Origin: Arthrobacter_E sp044748305
Lineage (GTDB): Bacteria; Actinomycetota; Actinomycetes; Actinomycetales; Micrococcaceae
NCBI RefSeq assembly: GCF_044748305.1
Contig: NZ_JBIVFT010000003.1
Coordinates: 248,001 to 312,000, forward strand
Length of the DNA: 64,000 nt
Direction of reading: 5' to 3'
The first letter of the stretch is position 1; every line of letters starts with the position of its first letter. The position numbers were made by a program, and so were the translations under genes. Below the pieces are notes generated by a model. The model was not told the origin of the DNA. It was given only the letters and a program-made list of their open reading frames with translations, and ran no database searches. Positions 35,312 through 44,786 of this stretch are shown here, piece after piece.

Positions 35312-36262
35312 GTGAGCACGCAAGAAACCACCGCCCCTGAGGTCCACGACGTCATCATCATCGGCTCGGGCCCTGCCGGCTACACCGCGGCGATCTACAC
35401 CGCCCGTGCCAAACTCAGCCCCATCGTGTTCGCCGGTTCCGTGACCGCCGGCGGCGAGCTGATGAACACCACGGAGGTCGAGAACTTCCCCGGTTTCCCG
35501 GAGGGCATCCAGGGCCCGGATCTGATGGACAACCTCGAGCAGCAGGCCAGCCGTTTCGGTGCACGCATCGAGTACGAAGATGTGGTCTCCGTCGATCTCG
35601 AGGGCGAGGTCAAGAGTGTCACCCTCGGCAACGGCGAGACTCACCGCTCCCGTACGGTCATCGTGTCCACCGGTTCGGCATACCGCGAGCTCGGTCTGGA
35701 CAACGAGAAGCGTCTCTCCGGACATGGCGTTAGCTGGTGTGCAACCTGTGACGGTTTCTTTTTCAAGGATCAGAACATCGCGGTCATCGGTGGCGGCGAC
35801 TCGGCCATGGAGGAGGCACTCTTCCTCACCAAGTTCGCTTCGCAGGTCACCGTGGTCCACCGCCGTAAGGAACTGCGTGCCTCGAAGATCATGGCCGACC
35901 GTGCACTGACCCACGAGAAGATCAACTTCATCTGGGACAGCGAGGTCGTCGACGTCCTCGGAGGTGACAAGGTCACCGGCATCCGGATCAAGAACCTCAT
36001 CGACGAAGTCGAACAGGACGTCCCGCTGACCGGTCTCTTCGTGGCCATCGGCAACGACCCGCGTACGGATCTCTTCAAGGGGATCCTCGATCTCACCGCC
36101 GACGGCACCATCGCCGTCGACGGGCGCACGTCGAAGACCAGCCTTCCGGGTGTCTTCGCGGCCGGCGACGTGATCGACCCCAAGTATCGCCAAGCGATCA
36201 CTGCCGCAGCCTCCGGGTGCGTTGCGGCGATCGACGTCGAGCATTACCTCCAGAACCACTGA
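35312..36262 (+). CDS. trxB: Thioredoxin-disulfide reductase
   Basis: 316 residues from a GTG at 35312, after GAGGAAGAGG. FAD-binding GSGPAGYTAAIYTARA near 18-33, the redox-active CATC (Cys143, Cys146) in GVSWCATCDGFFFKDQ, and the NADPH-binding GGGDSAMEEALFL. It uses NADPH to reduce thioredoxin. Encoded 24 bp upstream of trxA on the same strand; the two form an operon. Confidence 0.97.
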   Translation: MSTQETTAPEVHDVIIIGSGPAGYTAAIYTARAKLSPIVFAGSVTAGGELMNTTEVENFPGFPEGIQGPDLMDNLEQQASRFGARIEYEDVVSVDLEGEVKSVTLGNGETHRSRTVIVSTGSAYRELGLDNEKRLSGHGVSWCATCDGFFFKDQNIAVIGGGDSAMEEALFLTKFASQVTVVHRRKELRASKIMADRALTHEKINFIWDSEVVDVLGGDKVTGIRIKNLIDEVEQDVPLTGLFVAIGNDPRTDLFKGILDLTADGTIAVDGRTSKTSLPGVFAAGDVIDPKYRQAITAAASGCVAAIDVEHYLQNH

Positions 36263-36286
36263 TTGATTCCAGGAAAGAAGGAAATC

Positions 36287-36613
36287 ATGAGCAACGCCAA
36301 GGACGTTACCGACGCCAGCTTCGAGGCTGACGTCCTGCAGGCCGAAAAGCCGGTCATCGTCGACTTCTGGGCCGAATGGTGCGGCCCCTGCCGCCGTCTG
36401 AGCCCGATCCTCGACCAGATCGCCGAAGAGAATGCCGACAAGGTCCAGGTCGTCAAGGTGAACGTCGACGACAACCCGGCCGTCGCATCGAAGTACGGCA
36501 TCACCTCGATTCCGGCTGTTTACCTCTTCCAGGGCGGCGAAGTGAAGAACACCGTGACGGGTGCCTACCCGAAGCAGTACTTCGAAAAGGAATTCTCCGA
36601 CGTTCTCGGCTGA
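36287..36613 (+). CDS. trxA: Thioredoxin
   Basis: 108 residues from an ATG that follows AGAAGGAAA. Redox-active WCGPC near 31-35 and the rest of the thioredoxin fold (VVKVNVDDNPAVASKYGITSIPAVYLF, with the cis-Pro in SIPA). The proton acceptor GEV-KN... region is also normal. Works with the TrxB encoded just upstream. A perfect 16-bp hairpin follows. Confidence 0.97.
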   Translation: MSNAKDVTDASFEADVLQAEKPVIVDFWAEWCGPCRRLSPILDQIAEENADKVQVVKVNVDDNPAVASKYGITSIPAVYLFQGGEVKNTVTGAYPKQYFEKEFSDVLG

Positions 36614-36644
36614 TTCCCCCACATCCGGAACCCCCGGAAGTTGA

Positions 36645-36679
36645 CTGAGGGCCACACACCTCCGGTGTGTGGCCCTCAG
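36645..36679 (+). terminator. 16-bp hairpin terminator after trxA, joined to a parS site
   Basis: CTGAGGGCCACACACC (36645-36660) and GGTGTGTGGCCCTCAG (36664-36679) pair perfectly around TCC. The last base is adjacent to the parS that starts at 36680, so the two elements are abutted. Confidence 0.8.
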
Positions 36680-36695
36680 TGTTTCACGTGAAACA
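36680..36695. other. parS: parS site 1
   Basis: TGTTTCACGTGAAACA, perfect 16-bp palindrome matching the bacterial parS consensus. Immediately after the trxA terminator hairpin. Confidence 0.92.
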
Positions 36696-38109
36696 TCAGA
36701 ACAGGGGAATCCTTCCAATGAACGCCCCGGCCCGCGGTGCCTCGTCTCCGGCATCGGTCCCTCTGTACACCGCAACCAGACGTGGCGTGCCCGAGCCACA
36801 CGAGGCCTGCTCCGTCCCCCACGACGACGTCACCGGTGCACCGTGGCAGAGTGTTCTTCTGCGCTGCCTCACCAGGTTCCCGCACGGGTTCACCACAGGC
36901 GATACCCGCCGAACACACTAGGAACCTCGGCTCCACTACGAGTCGTCTCCGCAGTCGGCCTTCTTCCTTGTCCTGGACCACTGCCCGTGCGGCATGTCTA
37001 CGCCCGTATCCACCCAAAGCACTCTCCATGCATGAGATCGCCGTCCCAAAGCACCAGGTCCTTCTATCGGCGCAGCCCATGACAAGTCCTCGGCGATAGC
37101 TCGTGGGTTCGACAGGAGGACACGGAAGCAGCGGACACGTCCATACTCGCGACAACCCTTGAGTTCGTCGTTTTCAGACGCTCAACAACAAACAGCATGA
37201 GCACCAACCAGTTCCTCCTCGGGCAGTAGATCGCCGAACATCAAAGACGGCCCCGCGGACTTCACGGCACAGCACCGCTCACTGAACGTCCCGTGCCGGC
37301 TGCAGACAAACACCACACCAGTCGCCACACCAAGCGACTCCACAGCGCCTCTGCGGTTCAAGCACCACGGCTATCGCAACAAACCTCCTCTGCACGAAGG
37401 CGTCCCTTCACCCTGACGAATGCCGCAGAGCACGGCGTCATGGCGAGATCGACGGGCCCGAACGGACGGTGCCTCACGGGCACAATACAGACTTCATGAG
37501 TTGCCTTATTCCTATCCACGAGATGGGAGTATCAGCCCACCGGCAATGGCAAACCCAGACCGACCGTCCGGGAACCAGCGATCTCAGAAGGCCAGATCCT
37601 CCACCCCAGAAGAGCCGCAATCGACGCTGCTGGACGCGTAATAGGAGCGATCAATGGAGCATCCAGGACTAGCGGAACTGGTCTCTGCATTTCGCGAGAT
37701 GCCCCGCAGCGCCTCGATGGAAGGATCCGCACGGGCGCGGCCGCTGAAGCCATGAGAACACTCCTGAAGCCCCCCGAGGCTCAGTGCTCCACGCAGGTGC
37801 TCAGAAGACCGCATACAAGCCTCAACACCCCCTCCACCACGAGTGCAGCATTCCACCTCTGGAACCACGTCTCCAAGGTTTCCAGAGCCGCCAAGGCTTA
37901 CAGGACCACCAATCCAGGGCCTCACAGAGTCACCCACGGCGAGCGACGAGTCCCCGCGCTGTCCTAAGAGGTACGAAGTCCACCGCTGAGATCCGTCTTC
38001 TGACCTTCTGGATGACAGCAAGTGTCGATTCGCTCGCCCAAACTGGCGCTTACCCCACCCAGAAGACGCAGCGCTTGCCCTCATCCCTTCTCACTTCCAA
38101 GTAGGGATC

Positions 38110-38123
38110 GTTTCACGTGAAAC
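38110..38123. other. parS: parS site 2
   Basis: GTTTCACGTGAAAC, perfect core palindrome, with C and G completing the 16-bp site. Confidence 0.92.
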
Positions 38124-38156
38124 GTCGAGGCCAAGGAAGGCCCTCTTCTGAGCACG

Positions 38157-38170
38157 GTTTCACGTGAAAC
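38157..38170. other. parS: parS site 3
   Basis: GTTTCACGTGAAAC, 47 bp from site 2, the closest pair in the cluster. Confidence 0.92.
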
Positions 38171-38422
38171 ATCACGGCCGGCCCGGAAGTGTCGTGTGCG
38201 CTCATCGGTCGACCGACGCACCCGCGTCAACGAAACGTCGTCACAGCAAGAGCGTCCTCGATCCATCAGGCATCCACGCTCGGCCCGGCTGCCGGTCTAA
38301 CGCGCCCTATCGGCTGTCTTAGGCGCCATATCACCGACGGAGACAGCTCACAGAACTCGCTCGTACTGAGCGCCTGGCGGTCCAGCGCCTCCCGCCACGC
38401 CAAAAGACACCTTGTCGTGGTT

Positions 38423-38530
38423 CTCATGATGCCTCTAGCTCTCACGACAGTTCGCGCTCTCATGGTGGTGCCAGCTCGCATGACGGTTCTAGTTCGTACG
38501 ATGCGCCGCGCTCTCATGGTGACTTCAACT
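38423..38530. repeat. Six degenerate 18-nt tandem repeats
   Basis: Six consecutive 18-base units with boundaries at 38423, 38441, 38459, 38477, 38495 and 38513. Unit 1 is CTCATGATGCCTCTAGCT and unit 3 CTCATGGTGGTGCCAGCT; each begins with a CTCATG/CGCATG-like word and most end with GCT or AGCT. Adjacent flanking sequence does not continue the pattern. Read on the minus strand the units code hexapeptides of the type MRARTV in one open frame, but that frame has no good start site. Confidence 0.8.
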
Positions 38531-39122
38531 CCCACATAGCAGCGAACCGTTCACGGACCTCAGAGTGACCGCACCCGTCCCTTTCCCGGCCTTGGACCCC
38601 CGTCCCAGAATTTCACAACGTCTTCGGCGGCCCCTCAATGGCATCCGAAATCCTGCGCGAGTCCAAGCTAAGTCACCCAACGGCCCGCCGATCAAGCGCG
38701 TTAGAAGGGGCGTCGGCGGCTCGGATCACTCTGAAGCGGCCCCACGGCTCCAGGTGTCGCAATCAGCACAAGACGTCCCTCAGATCCAGCCCGTCGTACA
38801 CAACGCCCGTTCGGGTCTCACATGGTGAATTTCGGCCACTCCGTTCGACACCAAGACCGCATCGCCTCACTCCACGCCGGCGTCCACCGCTGAGAGGGAC
38901 CTTCTGTGGGGGCAAGCCGGTAACAGCCTATACACCCCCACCGGCGACTGGCCGCTGCTCTCAAGCCTCCGTAGTCCGCCGTTGGATGCAGGAGTACCCA
39001 CGGATCTGCGAGTCACCGAGCGACGATTCAGTACACTCCGATCTACACGGCCGTCCGAGCGACCATGCGAATCGGTGGAACTGACCTCGACCGTGACTCA
39101 TACTGACCGCCTGCTTTCGGTC

Positions 39123-39136
39123 GTCTCACGTGAAAC
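39123..39136. other. parS: parS site 4 (one mismatch)
   Basis: GTCTCACGTGAAAC; identical to the others except for C for T at the third position, so probably weaker. Confidence 0.7.
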
Positions 39137-39269
39137 ATCGACGCAGTCATTACATCTCGGACTCTCGCCCAAAGTCGGCACTACCGCCCTGTTGGTAAGT
39201 ACCACTAGACGACTCTCGCCATCTCCAGCCATCAGGAGAACCCAGGCCTTCGTACGGGTGACGGTCGCT

Positions 39270-39748
39270 CTGTCCACAAAGTTATCCACAGATAGATCCC
39301 CAGAACTACGCGGGTTCAGCGTGCAGCTATCCACAGCCTATCGTTGTCCCTGAGTAAGGTCTGCGCGCTCTGGTTTCACGTGAAACATCGGACGCGATGG
39401 ATGGGCTTGCAGCTTCGCTGACTATTGAGGCCTGAACCAAGAGTAGATCAGTGGGGATTTGCCCGTTTGAATTGCTGAAATTCGTACCTTCTTTGTCTCC
39501 AATCCGCAAAATTCGTCTGACGCATGCCCTGATCCAAAAGAACGAACTGTGATCCTTAGGGAAACCGGTTGGGACCTAGAGCCGAAGCACACGCGAAAGC
39601 GCATCAAGAACCGCCAGATCCGTATCACGTCAGGTACACCCTGGGGAGATCCTCACCTCGCACTAGTCCACAGACCTATCCACAGGCACGCGACTCTCGG
39701 TCCGCGGGAACATGGGCCTGTTCGACACAGCCCCCAGGAATATCCACA
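39270..39748. promoter_or_regulatory. Cluster of DnaA-box-like sequences
   Basis: TTATCCACA at 39282-39290 is a perfect box; CTGTCCACA (39270-39278), CTATCCACA (39327-39335 and 39676-39684), TAGTCCACA (39664-39672) and ATATCCACA (39740-39748) are near matches. All lie on the plus strand in the same orientation and within 480 bp, 8 kb from oriC. Confidence 0.5.
39373..39386. other. parS: parS site 5
   Basis: GTTTCACGTGAAAC, inside the stretch that also carries the DnaA-box-like words. Confidence 0.92.
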
Positions 39749-39977
39749 GCGTCACTCGCCTCGCCGACCAAGTCCGTTTAGAGACGGTCCCAATCCAAAC
39801 AGAGCCCAGCTGCTGCTCCGACCTCATTCCGTCTCACGCGGCCAAAGGAGGCGGCCAGCACCAATGTCCGGTCGGTCCGCGCCCGCCATACACGACGTGG
39901 ATCGCCAGGCCGGTTCGGGAGAGTGCTACGACTGACGTACTCTCTGCAGCCACTCATGACTCCACAGAGGGGACAAT

Positions 39978-39991
39978 GTTTCACGTGAAAC
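39978..39991. other. parS: parS site 6
   Basis: GTTTCACGTGAAAC. Confidence 0.92.
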
Positions 39992-40166
39992 CCGAGGTGC
40001 GGGGGAGAAGCGGGCTCTCATGAGCAGCTGCCAACACTGCTCGTTCCTGTCCGGCCCGCGAGCTATGTGCGGTCGAACAGATACGAGGTCACGTTCCGTG
40101 CCGTTCCCTGAAGCGGATTCGAGCACCAAGGCCAGGGAGGTCTATCCCGCATCTGACAATCACAAT

Positions 40167-40180
40167 GTTTCACGTGAAAC
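40167..40180. other. parS: parS site 7
   Basis: GTTTCACGTGAAAC, with T and A completing the 16-bp palindrome. Confidence 0.92.
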
Positions 40181-41434
40181 AGAACTCGGCCTTATGGTTC
40201 CCGCCGCATTAGTCAGGATCGTGCGCCGGTCCTGATGCGAGCATTCAATTAGGTCCTTTCCGGGGCACCGTTACGGCGAGCAAGACGCTCTGCATCAGTC
40301 CCGACTCGCCGAGGGTCCCGTAATACCTCGACGAGAGCCTTCCGCGGCCCAGATCAGTGTCGAAACACTCCGATAGTTCATCGATGACCAATTCGTCGTC
40401 GCTGTGGAGCTCGTCCAAAGCAAGGGGTGATCGCCGGAGCTGGGGGTCGTATGCTCTCGACGAAGCCTTCCTTGTCCCGCCCCCAAATCCATATCGCCCC
40501 TGATTTGCGAAGATGGGATCCTTTTCGAACGCAATGCGCTCTCCCTCACAGCGACCAAGGCTGCGCGCCTGTTCTGACAGCCGGCAGTCCACCGTCGGAA
40601 TCCCCGCACGGCTCGGACTGCCGCTGAGTCTGGTCAGCAGTTCCGCGACGTCCTTCACAGCCCCGTCGCAGCTGCTCCGTGGCCTTCTCCGGCCGCTTCG
40701 GCACAAGAGTGGAGCAGATATCCACCGAACTCTTACAGGAGCGGCTAGCGGCGCACGGCAGGTACCCTTCAGCTCGATGAGAATGTGGCTTCTCATCGAC
40801 GAGCCGCTGGTCCACTAGTGCGCCCGCGCCCGCGCCGTCCCGCCGCCATCGCGCCTCTACGTCAACGCGCAGCCAGACGACCACTCGGAGTCGTCAGCGG
40901 CATGCTCAGCGGACAGCACTGAGGCGGTGGACTACGGGACTGTCAGCATGGCCGGCCGGAGGCATCGCGCCCAGGCGCGCCGCGATTCCCCTCGAGGGGG
41001 AGAAGGACGTCCCTTTCAGAGCAGAAAAGCGGCTACGTCGGTATCTTTGGCCAGCGGCAATCCGTTTGGGCAGTCCGAGTACGCGAGCCGCCGAATCCGA
41101 CGTGCCCGCCTCCACCTGCTAAGAGTCCAATCCGATCCGCTGATCCCGGTACGTACAGCCGTCGTCGCCGTCTCAAGTTCCTGGATCAGGCGCTTCTCTC
41201 CACGAACTCTCGGGGCGCCCGCGGACGCATCCAACGAGGCCCTGAGAAGACGTCCTGCGTGCCCCGCAGAAGACCTAGAGCCCCGTCAGCAGCCCCGAGC
41301 AGAGGACTGAGTCCCGCAGGCCGTCAGAGGGCCGTCCAGCCGCTCCCACACGAACAACCCAGGACCTCCGGCGTCTGATCTCACCACCCATACCTCTATG
41401 ACCAGTTTCCTCACAGGGGTATCCATAGGCAGAA

Positions 41435-41466
41435 GAGGGTGGTGTTTCACGTGAAACACCACCCTC
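41435..41466. other. parS: parS site 8 within a 32-bp perfect palindrome, parB terminator
   Basis: The parS core GTTTCACGTGAAAC (41444-41457) is the centre of a perfect palindrome with 16-base arms (left arm GAGGGTGGTGTTTCAC). It is 25 bp beyond the parB stop on the minus strand and may double as the transcription terminator of parA-parB. Confidence 0.88.
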
Positions 41467-41490
41467 GGTTACTGCTTGGACCGTTCGTCG

Positions 41491-42702
41491 CTAGGAAGGA
41501 TTGATGACGTCCATGATGCGGTTCAAATCATCCACACTGGCGAATTCAATGCTCACACGTCCCTTACGGGCACCCAGCGAGATCTTCACATTGGTATCGA
41601 GTCGGTCTGCCAGGCTCGATGCCAGGTAATCCAGCCGCTCGTGCCGCGCCGTGTTCCGCGGTACAGCACTCTTCTTCTGATCAGCAGGCTCCTGGAACAG
41701 GACCACAGCCTCTTCGGTGGCCCGCACCGACAGACCTTCAGCGACAATCCGCTGCGCCAACCGCTCCATCGCCGGTGCATCCGGAAGCCCAAGCAGCGCA
41801 CGAGCATGTCCGGCGGACAAGACGCCTGCAGCTACGCGGCGCTGCACCAGGGGAGGGAGGCGGAGAAGACGGATGGTGTTGGAGACCTGAGGACGCGAAC
41901 GCCCGATACGATCTGCGAGCTCCTCATGAGTGGCGCCGAAGTCTTCAAGGAGCTGCTGGTAGGCCGCAGCCTCTTCAATCGGGTTCAGCTGGCTGCGGTG
42001 CAGGTTCTCCAGAAGCGCGTCGCGCAACAGGTCGTCGTCGGTCGTGGCACGAATGATCGCTGGGACGTTTTCAAGTCCGGCTTCCTGGGCGGCACGCCAG
42101 CGGCGTTCACCCATAACCAACTCATATCCATTGCCTTCGTCCTTCGTGCGAACCACGATCGGCTGAAGAATGCCGATTTCGCGCACCGAATGAACGAGCT
42201 CCGCCATGTCCTGTTCGTCGAACTCCTGGCGAGGCTGCCGAGGATTGGGTGAAATGGAACCGACAGGGATCTCCGCAAAGCGAGCCCCTGGAACGGGGAG
42301 AAGTCCGGATTCGGTGCCCGTCTCCACCACGGGCTCCGGGGCCGGAGGTGCCACCGCGGTCGGCGTCTCCTGGGCCGCTGCAGTCTTCTTCGCGACCGTG
42401 GCCGAACGCCGTACAGCAGCCTTCTTCACCGGCGCTGCACCGTCCTTCGAGCTCGTCGACCTCGAGGACTTCGTCTCCTTGTTTACAGACGGAGCCTTCT
42501 TCACGGGCTCGGCGGTCTTGGAGCTGCCGCTCGTGTCCTCGGACGGAACGGTTTCAGCCTCCGTCGCGGCAGCCCGTTCGCGCTGAGGGGCGGGGAAGAA
42601 GAGATCCACCGGGCGGGTGGCAGGCGTCGATCCGCCGGCATCCGCCGAGTTCGGGATCAGTGCACCCAGGCCACGTCCCAGACCACGTCGTTTCTCAGTC
42701 AT
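41491..42702 (-). CDS. parB: Chromosome-partitioning protein ParB
   Basis: 403 residues. After RRGLGRGLGALIP, the ParA-stimulating N-terminus, comes an unusually long Ala/Lys/Pro/Thr-rich linker (about 25-140). The ParB/Srx CTPase domain holds GSISPNPRQPRQEFDE and MGERRWRAAQEAGL (GERRxR, near 198-203), followed by the helix-turn-helix (HEELADRIGRSRPQVSNTIRLLRLP) that reads parS and the C-terminal dimer domain. It loads at parS, spreads as a CTP clamp and recruits SMC. Encoded downstream of parA, next to the parS cluster. Confidence 0.97.
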   Translation of the reverse strand: MTEKRRGLGRGLGALIPNSADAGGSTPATRPVDLFFPAPQRERAAATEAETVPSEDTSGSSKTAEPVKKAPSVNKETKSSRSTSSKDGAAPVKKAAVRRSATVAKKTAAAQETPTAVAPPAPEPVVETGTESGLLPVPGARFAEIPVGSISPNPRQPRQEFDEQDMAELVHSVREIGILQPIVVRTKDEGNGYELVMGERRWRAAQEAGLENVPAIIRATTDDDLLRDALLENLHRSQLNPIEEAAAYQQLLEDFGATHEELADRIGRSRPQVSNTIRLLRLPPLVQRRVAAGVLSAGHARALLGLPDAPAMERLAQRIVAEGLSVRATEEAVVLFQEPADQKKSAVPRNTARHERLDYLASSLADRLDTNVKISLGARKGRVSIEFASVDDLNRIMDVINPS

Positions 42703-42775
42703 GCGAGGTTCCTCCGTCCGGGGGTCGGCACGAAGTCAATCGTCACCGGGTTCAAATTCGTTTCCGTACGCGAGG

Positions 42776-43846
42776 TCATTTGCCACGCTCGGCAATCTCC
42801 GCGGCAGCTTCCTGATAGGACAGGGCACCGCTGGAATTCGGATCGTAAGTCAGCACGGTCTGCTGATAGCTCGGCGCCTCGGAAATGCGCACGGATCGAG
42901 GGATCACCGCGGACAGCACCTCTTGCGGGAAGTGTTCCCGGACCTCCGCAGCCACCTGAGCGGCCAGGTTGGTCCGGCCGTCGTACATGGTGAGCAGGAT
43001 GGTGGACACCCGAAGATCACCGTTGAGGTGCTTCTGAATCATCTCGATGTTCTTCAGCAGCTGGCTGAGACCTTCCAGGGCGTAGTACTCGCACTGGATG
43101 GGGATCAGCACTTCCTGCGCCGCGCAGAAGGCATTGACCGTGAGCAGACCCAGACTCGGAGGGCAATCGATGAAGACGAAATCGAGCCGCTCCAAGCCCT
43201 GTTCCGCCCTCTGCTTCGCGTACACGTCGATGGCCCTGCGCAGCCGCTGCTCCCTGGCGACCAGGGAGACCAATTCGATTTCCGCTCCCGCCAGATGGAT
43301 GGTGGCCGGAGCGCACTGAAGCCGCTCGATATCAGGGCAGTCGGCCACGACATCGCCCAGGGGAAGGTCGTTGATCAGGACGTCGTAGATCGAGTCGACC
43401 TCAGCGTGGTGTTCGATCCCAAGTGCCGTTGAAGCATTGCCCTGCGGATCGATGTCGATCACCAGCACGTTCTGGCCGGCCGAAGCCAAGGCTGCGGCGA
43501 TGTTCACCGTCGTCGTGGTCTTGCCGACGCCGCCCTTCTGGTTGGAGACCGTGAAGACACGCGTCGATTCAGGTTTCGGGAGCGACCTCCCGGCCAGCTT
43601 CTCCCGCCGGCGGTTCTCGCTCGCCAACTGACGTGCAATGGGGCTGGACTCGTCAAGGGAATCGATCACAGTACTCGCCTTCTTGGCCGGGGTTTCACGT
43701 GAAACCCCCGGATTCGATGCTTTATCAACTGAAATAGCTTTATTTTGAGTCAGAGAAGTCGATGCTGAGGAGGAATCCGTGGAGCGCGCCGATCCCAGCT
43801 GCACGAAGGGAGGGATCCGGTGGACGGTGCTCTCACGCTCACTCAC
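42776..43846 (-). CDS. parA: Chromosome-partitioning ATPase ParA
   Basis: 356 residues. Deviant Walker A KGGVGKTT (104-111), switch motifs VLVIDIDPQGNASTAL and FVFIDCPPSLGLLTVNA. It has a hydrophilic N-terminal extension of about 95 residues, longer than in many ParAs, containing VSRET (48-52), which is what an in-frame parS encodes. It drives separation of ParB-bound origins. Translated 73 bp upstream of parB and transcribed with it. Confidence 0.96.
   Translation of the reverse strand: MSERESTVHRIPPFVQLGSARSTDSSSASTSLTQNKAISVDKASNPGVSRETPAKKASTVIDSLDESSPIARQLASENRRREKLAGRSLPKPESTRVFTVSNQKGGVGKTTTTVNIAAALASAGQNVLVIDIDPQGNASTALGIEHHAEVDSIYDVLINDLPLGDVVADCPDIERLQCAPATIHLAGAEIELVSLVAREQRLRRAIDVYAKQRAEQGLERLDFVFIDCPPSLGLLTVNAFCAAQEVLIPIQCEYYALEGLSQLLKNIEMIQKHLNGDLRVSTILLTMYDGRTNLAAQVAAEVREHFPQEVLSAVIPRSVRISEAPSYQQTVLTYDPNSSGALSYQEAAAEIAERGK
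43692..43705. other. parS: parS site 9, inside the parA coding sequence
   Basis: GTTTCACGTGAAAC in the frame that codes GVSRETP; the palindrome continues as GGGGTTTCAC/GTGAAACCCC over 20 bases (43689-43708). Confidence 0.92.
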
Positions 43847-43987
43847 GGGACATAACTCTTTCTCCTGACAATCGCTGACCGACTTCTAGCCTAACCGCTA
43901 CACCCTTGAGCCCTCAGGGTCACACACCAGACCGCCCCACACAGAGCGCCACAGACCCGTACAGGGTCGTGATGAGCAACGTCCAGC

Positions 43988-44686
43988 TCAACGACGCACG
44001 GTCACCCGTACCACCGTCGTCGGCTCCTCCAGCAGTTCATCGCCGCAACTCAGAATTTCCGTCTCTACGGCTCGCAGCTTCTTCAGAACCTTCTGTGCGT
44101 TCTCGATCTCGTCCTGCGCGCTGCGTCCCTTGATGGCCACGAGCTCGCCGTTCCCCTGAAGGAGAGGAAGAGTCAATCGGGCCAGCTTGTCCAGGGCACT
44201 CACGGCCCGTGCCGTCACCACGGAGAAATCGGTGAGCCCGACCGCGGCTTCGGCTCGGCCTCGCCACACGGTCACGTTATCCAGGCCGAGGTCGTCCACG
44301 ACCTCCTGCAGCCAGATGCAACGCCGTTCCAGGGGCTCGATGAGCGTGAGAGAGAGATCGGGACGTGCGATCGCCAGGCAGAGCCCTGGAAGGCCCGCAC
44401 CGGACCCGACATCGGCGACGGTCGCGGCCTGCGGAATGCAGGATTCGATCACCGCGCAGTTGAGCACGTGCCGGCTCCAGAGACGCGGGACCTCACGGGG
44501 GCCCAGAAGCCCACGCTCGATGCCGGAAGTGGCGAGATGCCCCACGTAGCGCTCCGCAAGCCCCAGCCGGGTACCGAAGATCTGCTCCGCGGCCTGCAGT
44601 TCCCTGCCGCTCAGCACAGGAGGCGTCTCCAAGCCTTCTGCCGTACCGGATCCGTCGTTCACCGTCTCGTCCTGGGTGGGGGACAT
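43988..44686 (-). CDS. rsmG: 16S rRNA (guanine527-N7)-methyltransferase
   Basis: 232 residues from the ATG at 44686, supported by AAGGAGAG seven bases upstream; longer frames overlap the terminator and jag. SAM-binding GSGAGLPGLCLAIARP, RLWSRHVLNCAV and the later ALDKLARLTLPLLQGNGELVAIKG are diagnostic for GidB/RsmG. It modifies 16S rRNA; loss gives low-level streptomycin resistance. Upstream of parA, as in most bacteria. Confidence 0.96.
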   Translation of the reverse strand: MSPTQDETVNDGSGTAEGLETPPVLSGRELQAAEQIFGTRLGLAERYVGHLATSGIERGLLGPREVPRLWSRHVLNCAVIESCIPQAATVADVGSGAGLPGLCLAIARPDLSLTLIEPLERRCIWLQEVVDDLGLDNVTVWRGRAEAAVGLTDFSVVTARAVSALDKLARLTLPLLQGNGELVAIKGRSAQDEIENAQKVLKKLRAVETEILSCGDELLEEPTTVVRVTVRR

Positions 44687-44747
44687 GCCTTGCTCTCCTT
44701 CTTCCGGTCCCTGATGCGCGGAGACCTGTGAGCCTCCATCAAAAAGC

Positions 44748-44780
44748 GACCCGCCCGGTCCAACAGGATCCGGGCGGGTC
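44748..44780 (-). terminator. Rho-independent terminator of the rpmH-jag operon
   Basis: On the minus strand GACCCGCCCGG (44780-44770) pairs perfectly with CCGGGCGGGTC (44758-44748), followed by GCTTTTTG. The only terminator in the window with both a GC stem and a U-tract. It separates jag from rsmG. Confidence 0.88.
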
Positions 44781-44786
44781 ATCGGT

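Larger units (their letters stand above)
36614..41490. other. Gene-free centromere-like region between trxA and parB
   Basis: About 4.9 kb in which no reading frame has the codon pattern, ribosome binding site and recognisable domains of the neighbouring genes. The frames that exist are short and on all strands. It contains eight parS sites, a tandem repeat, DnaA-box-like words and two terminators. I see no decayed gene that I can name, no transposase and no RNA gene. Confidence 0.7.

Noticed and set aside
38266..38535. 89-residue minus-strand frame containing hexapeptide repeats
   Set aside because: It simply reads through the 18-nt repeats and lacks a start signal; kept as a DNA repeat.
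40245..40796. 183-residue minus-strand frame in the gene-free region
   Set aside because: Third positions are not G/C-rich as in real genes here, there is no ribosome binding site, and I recognise no domain.
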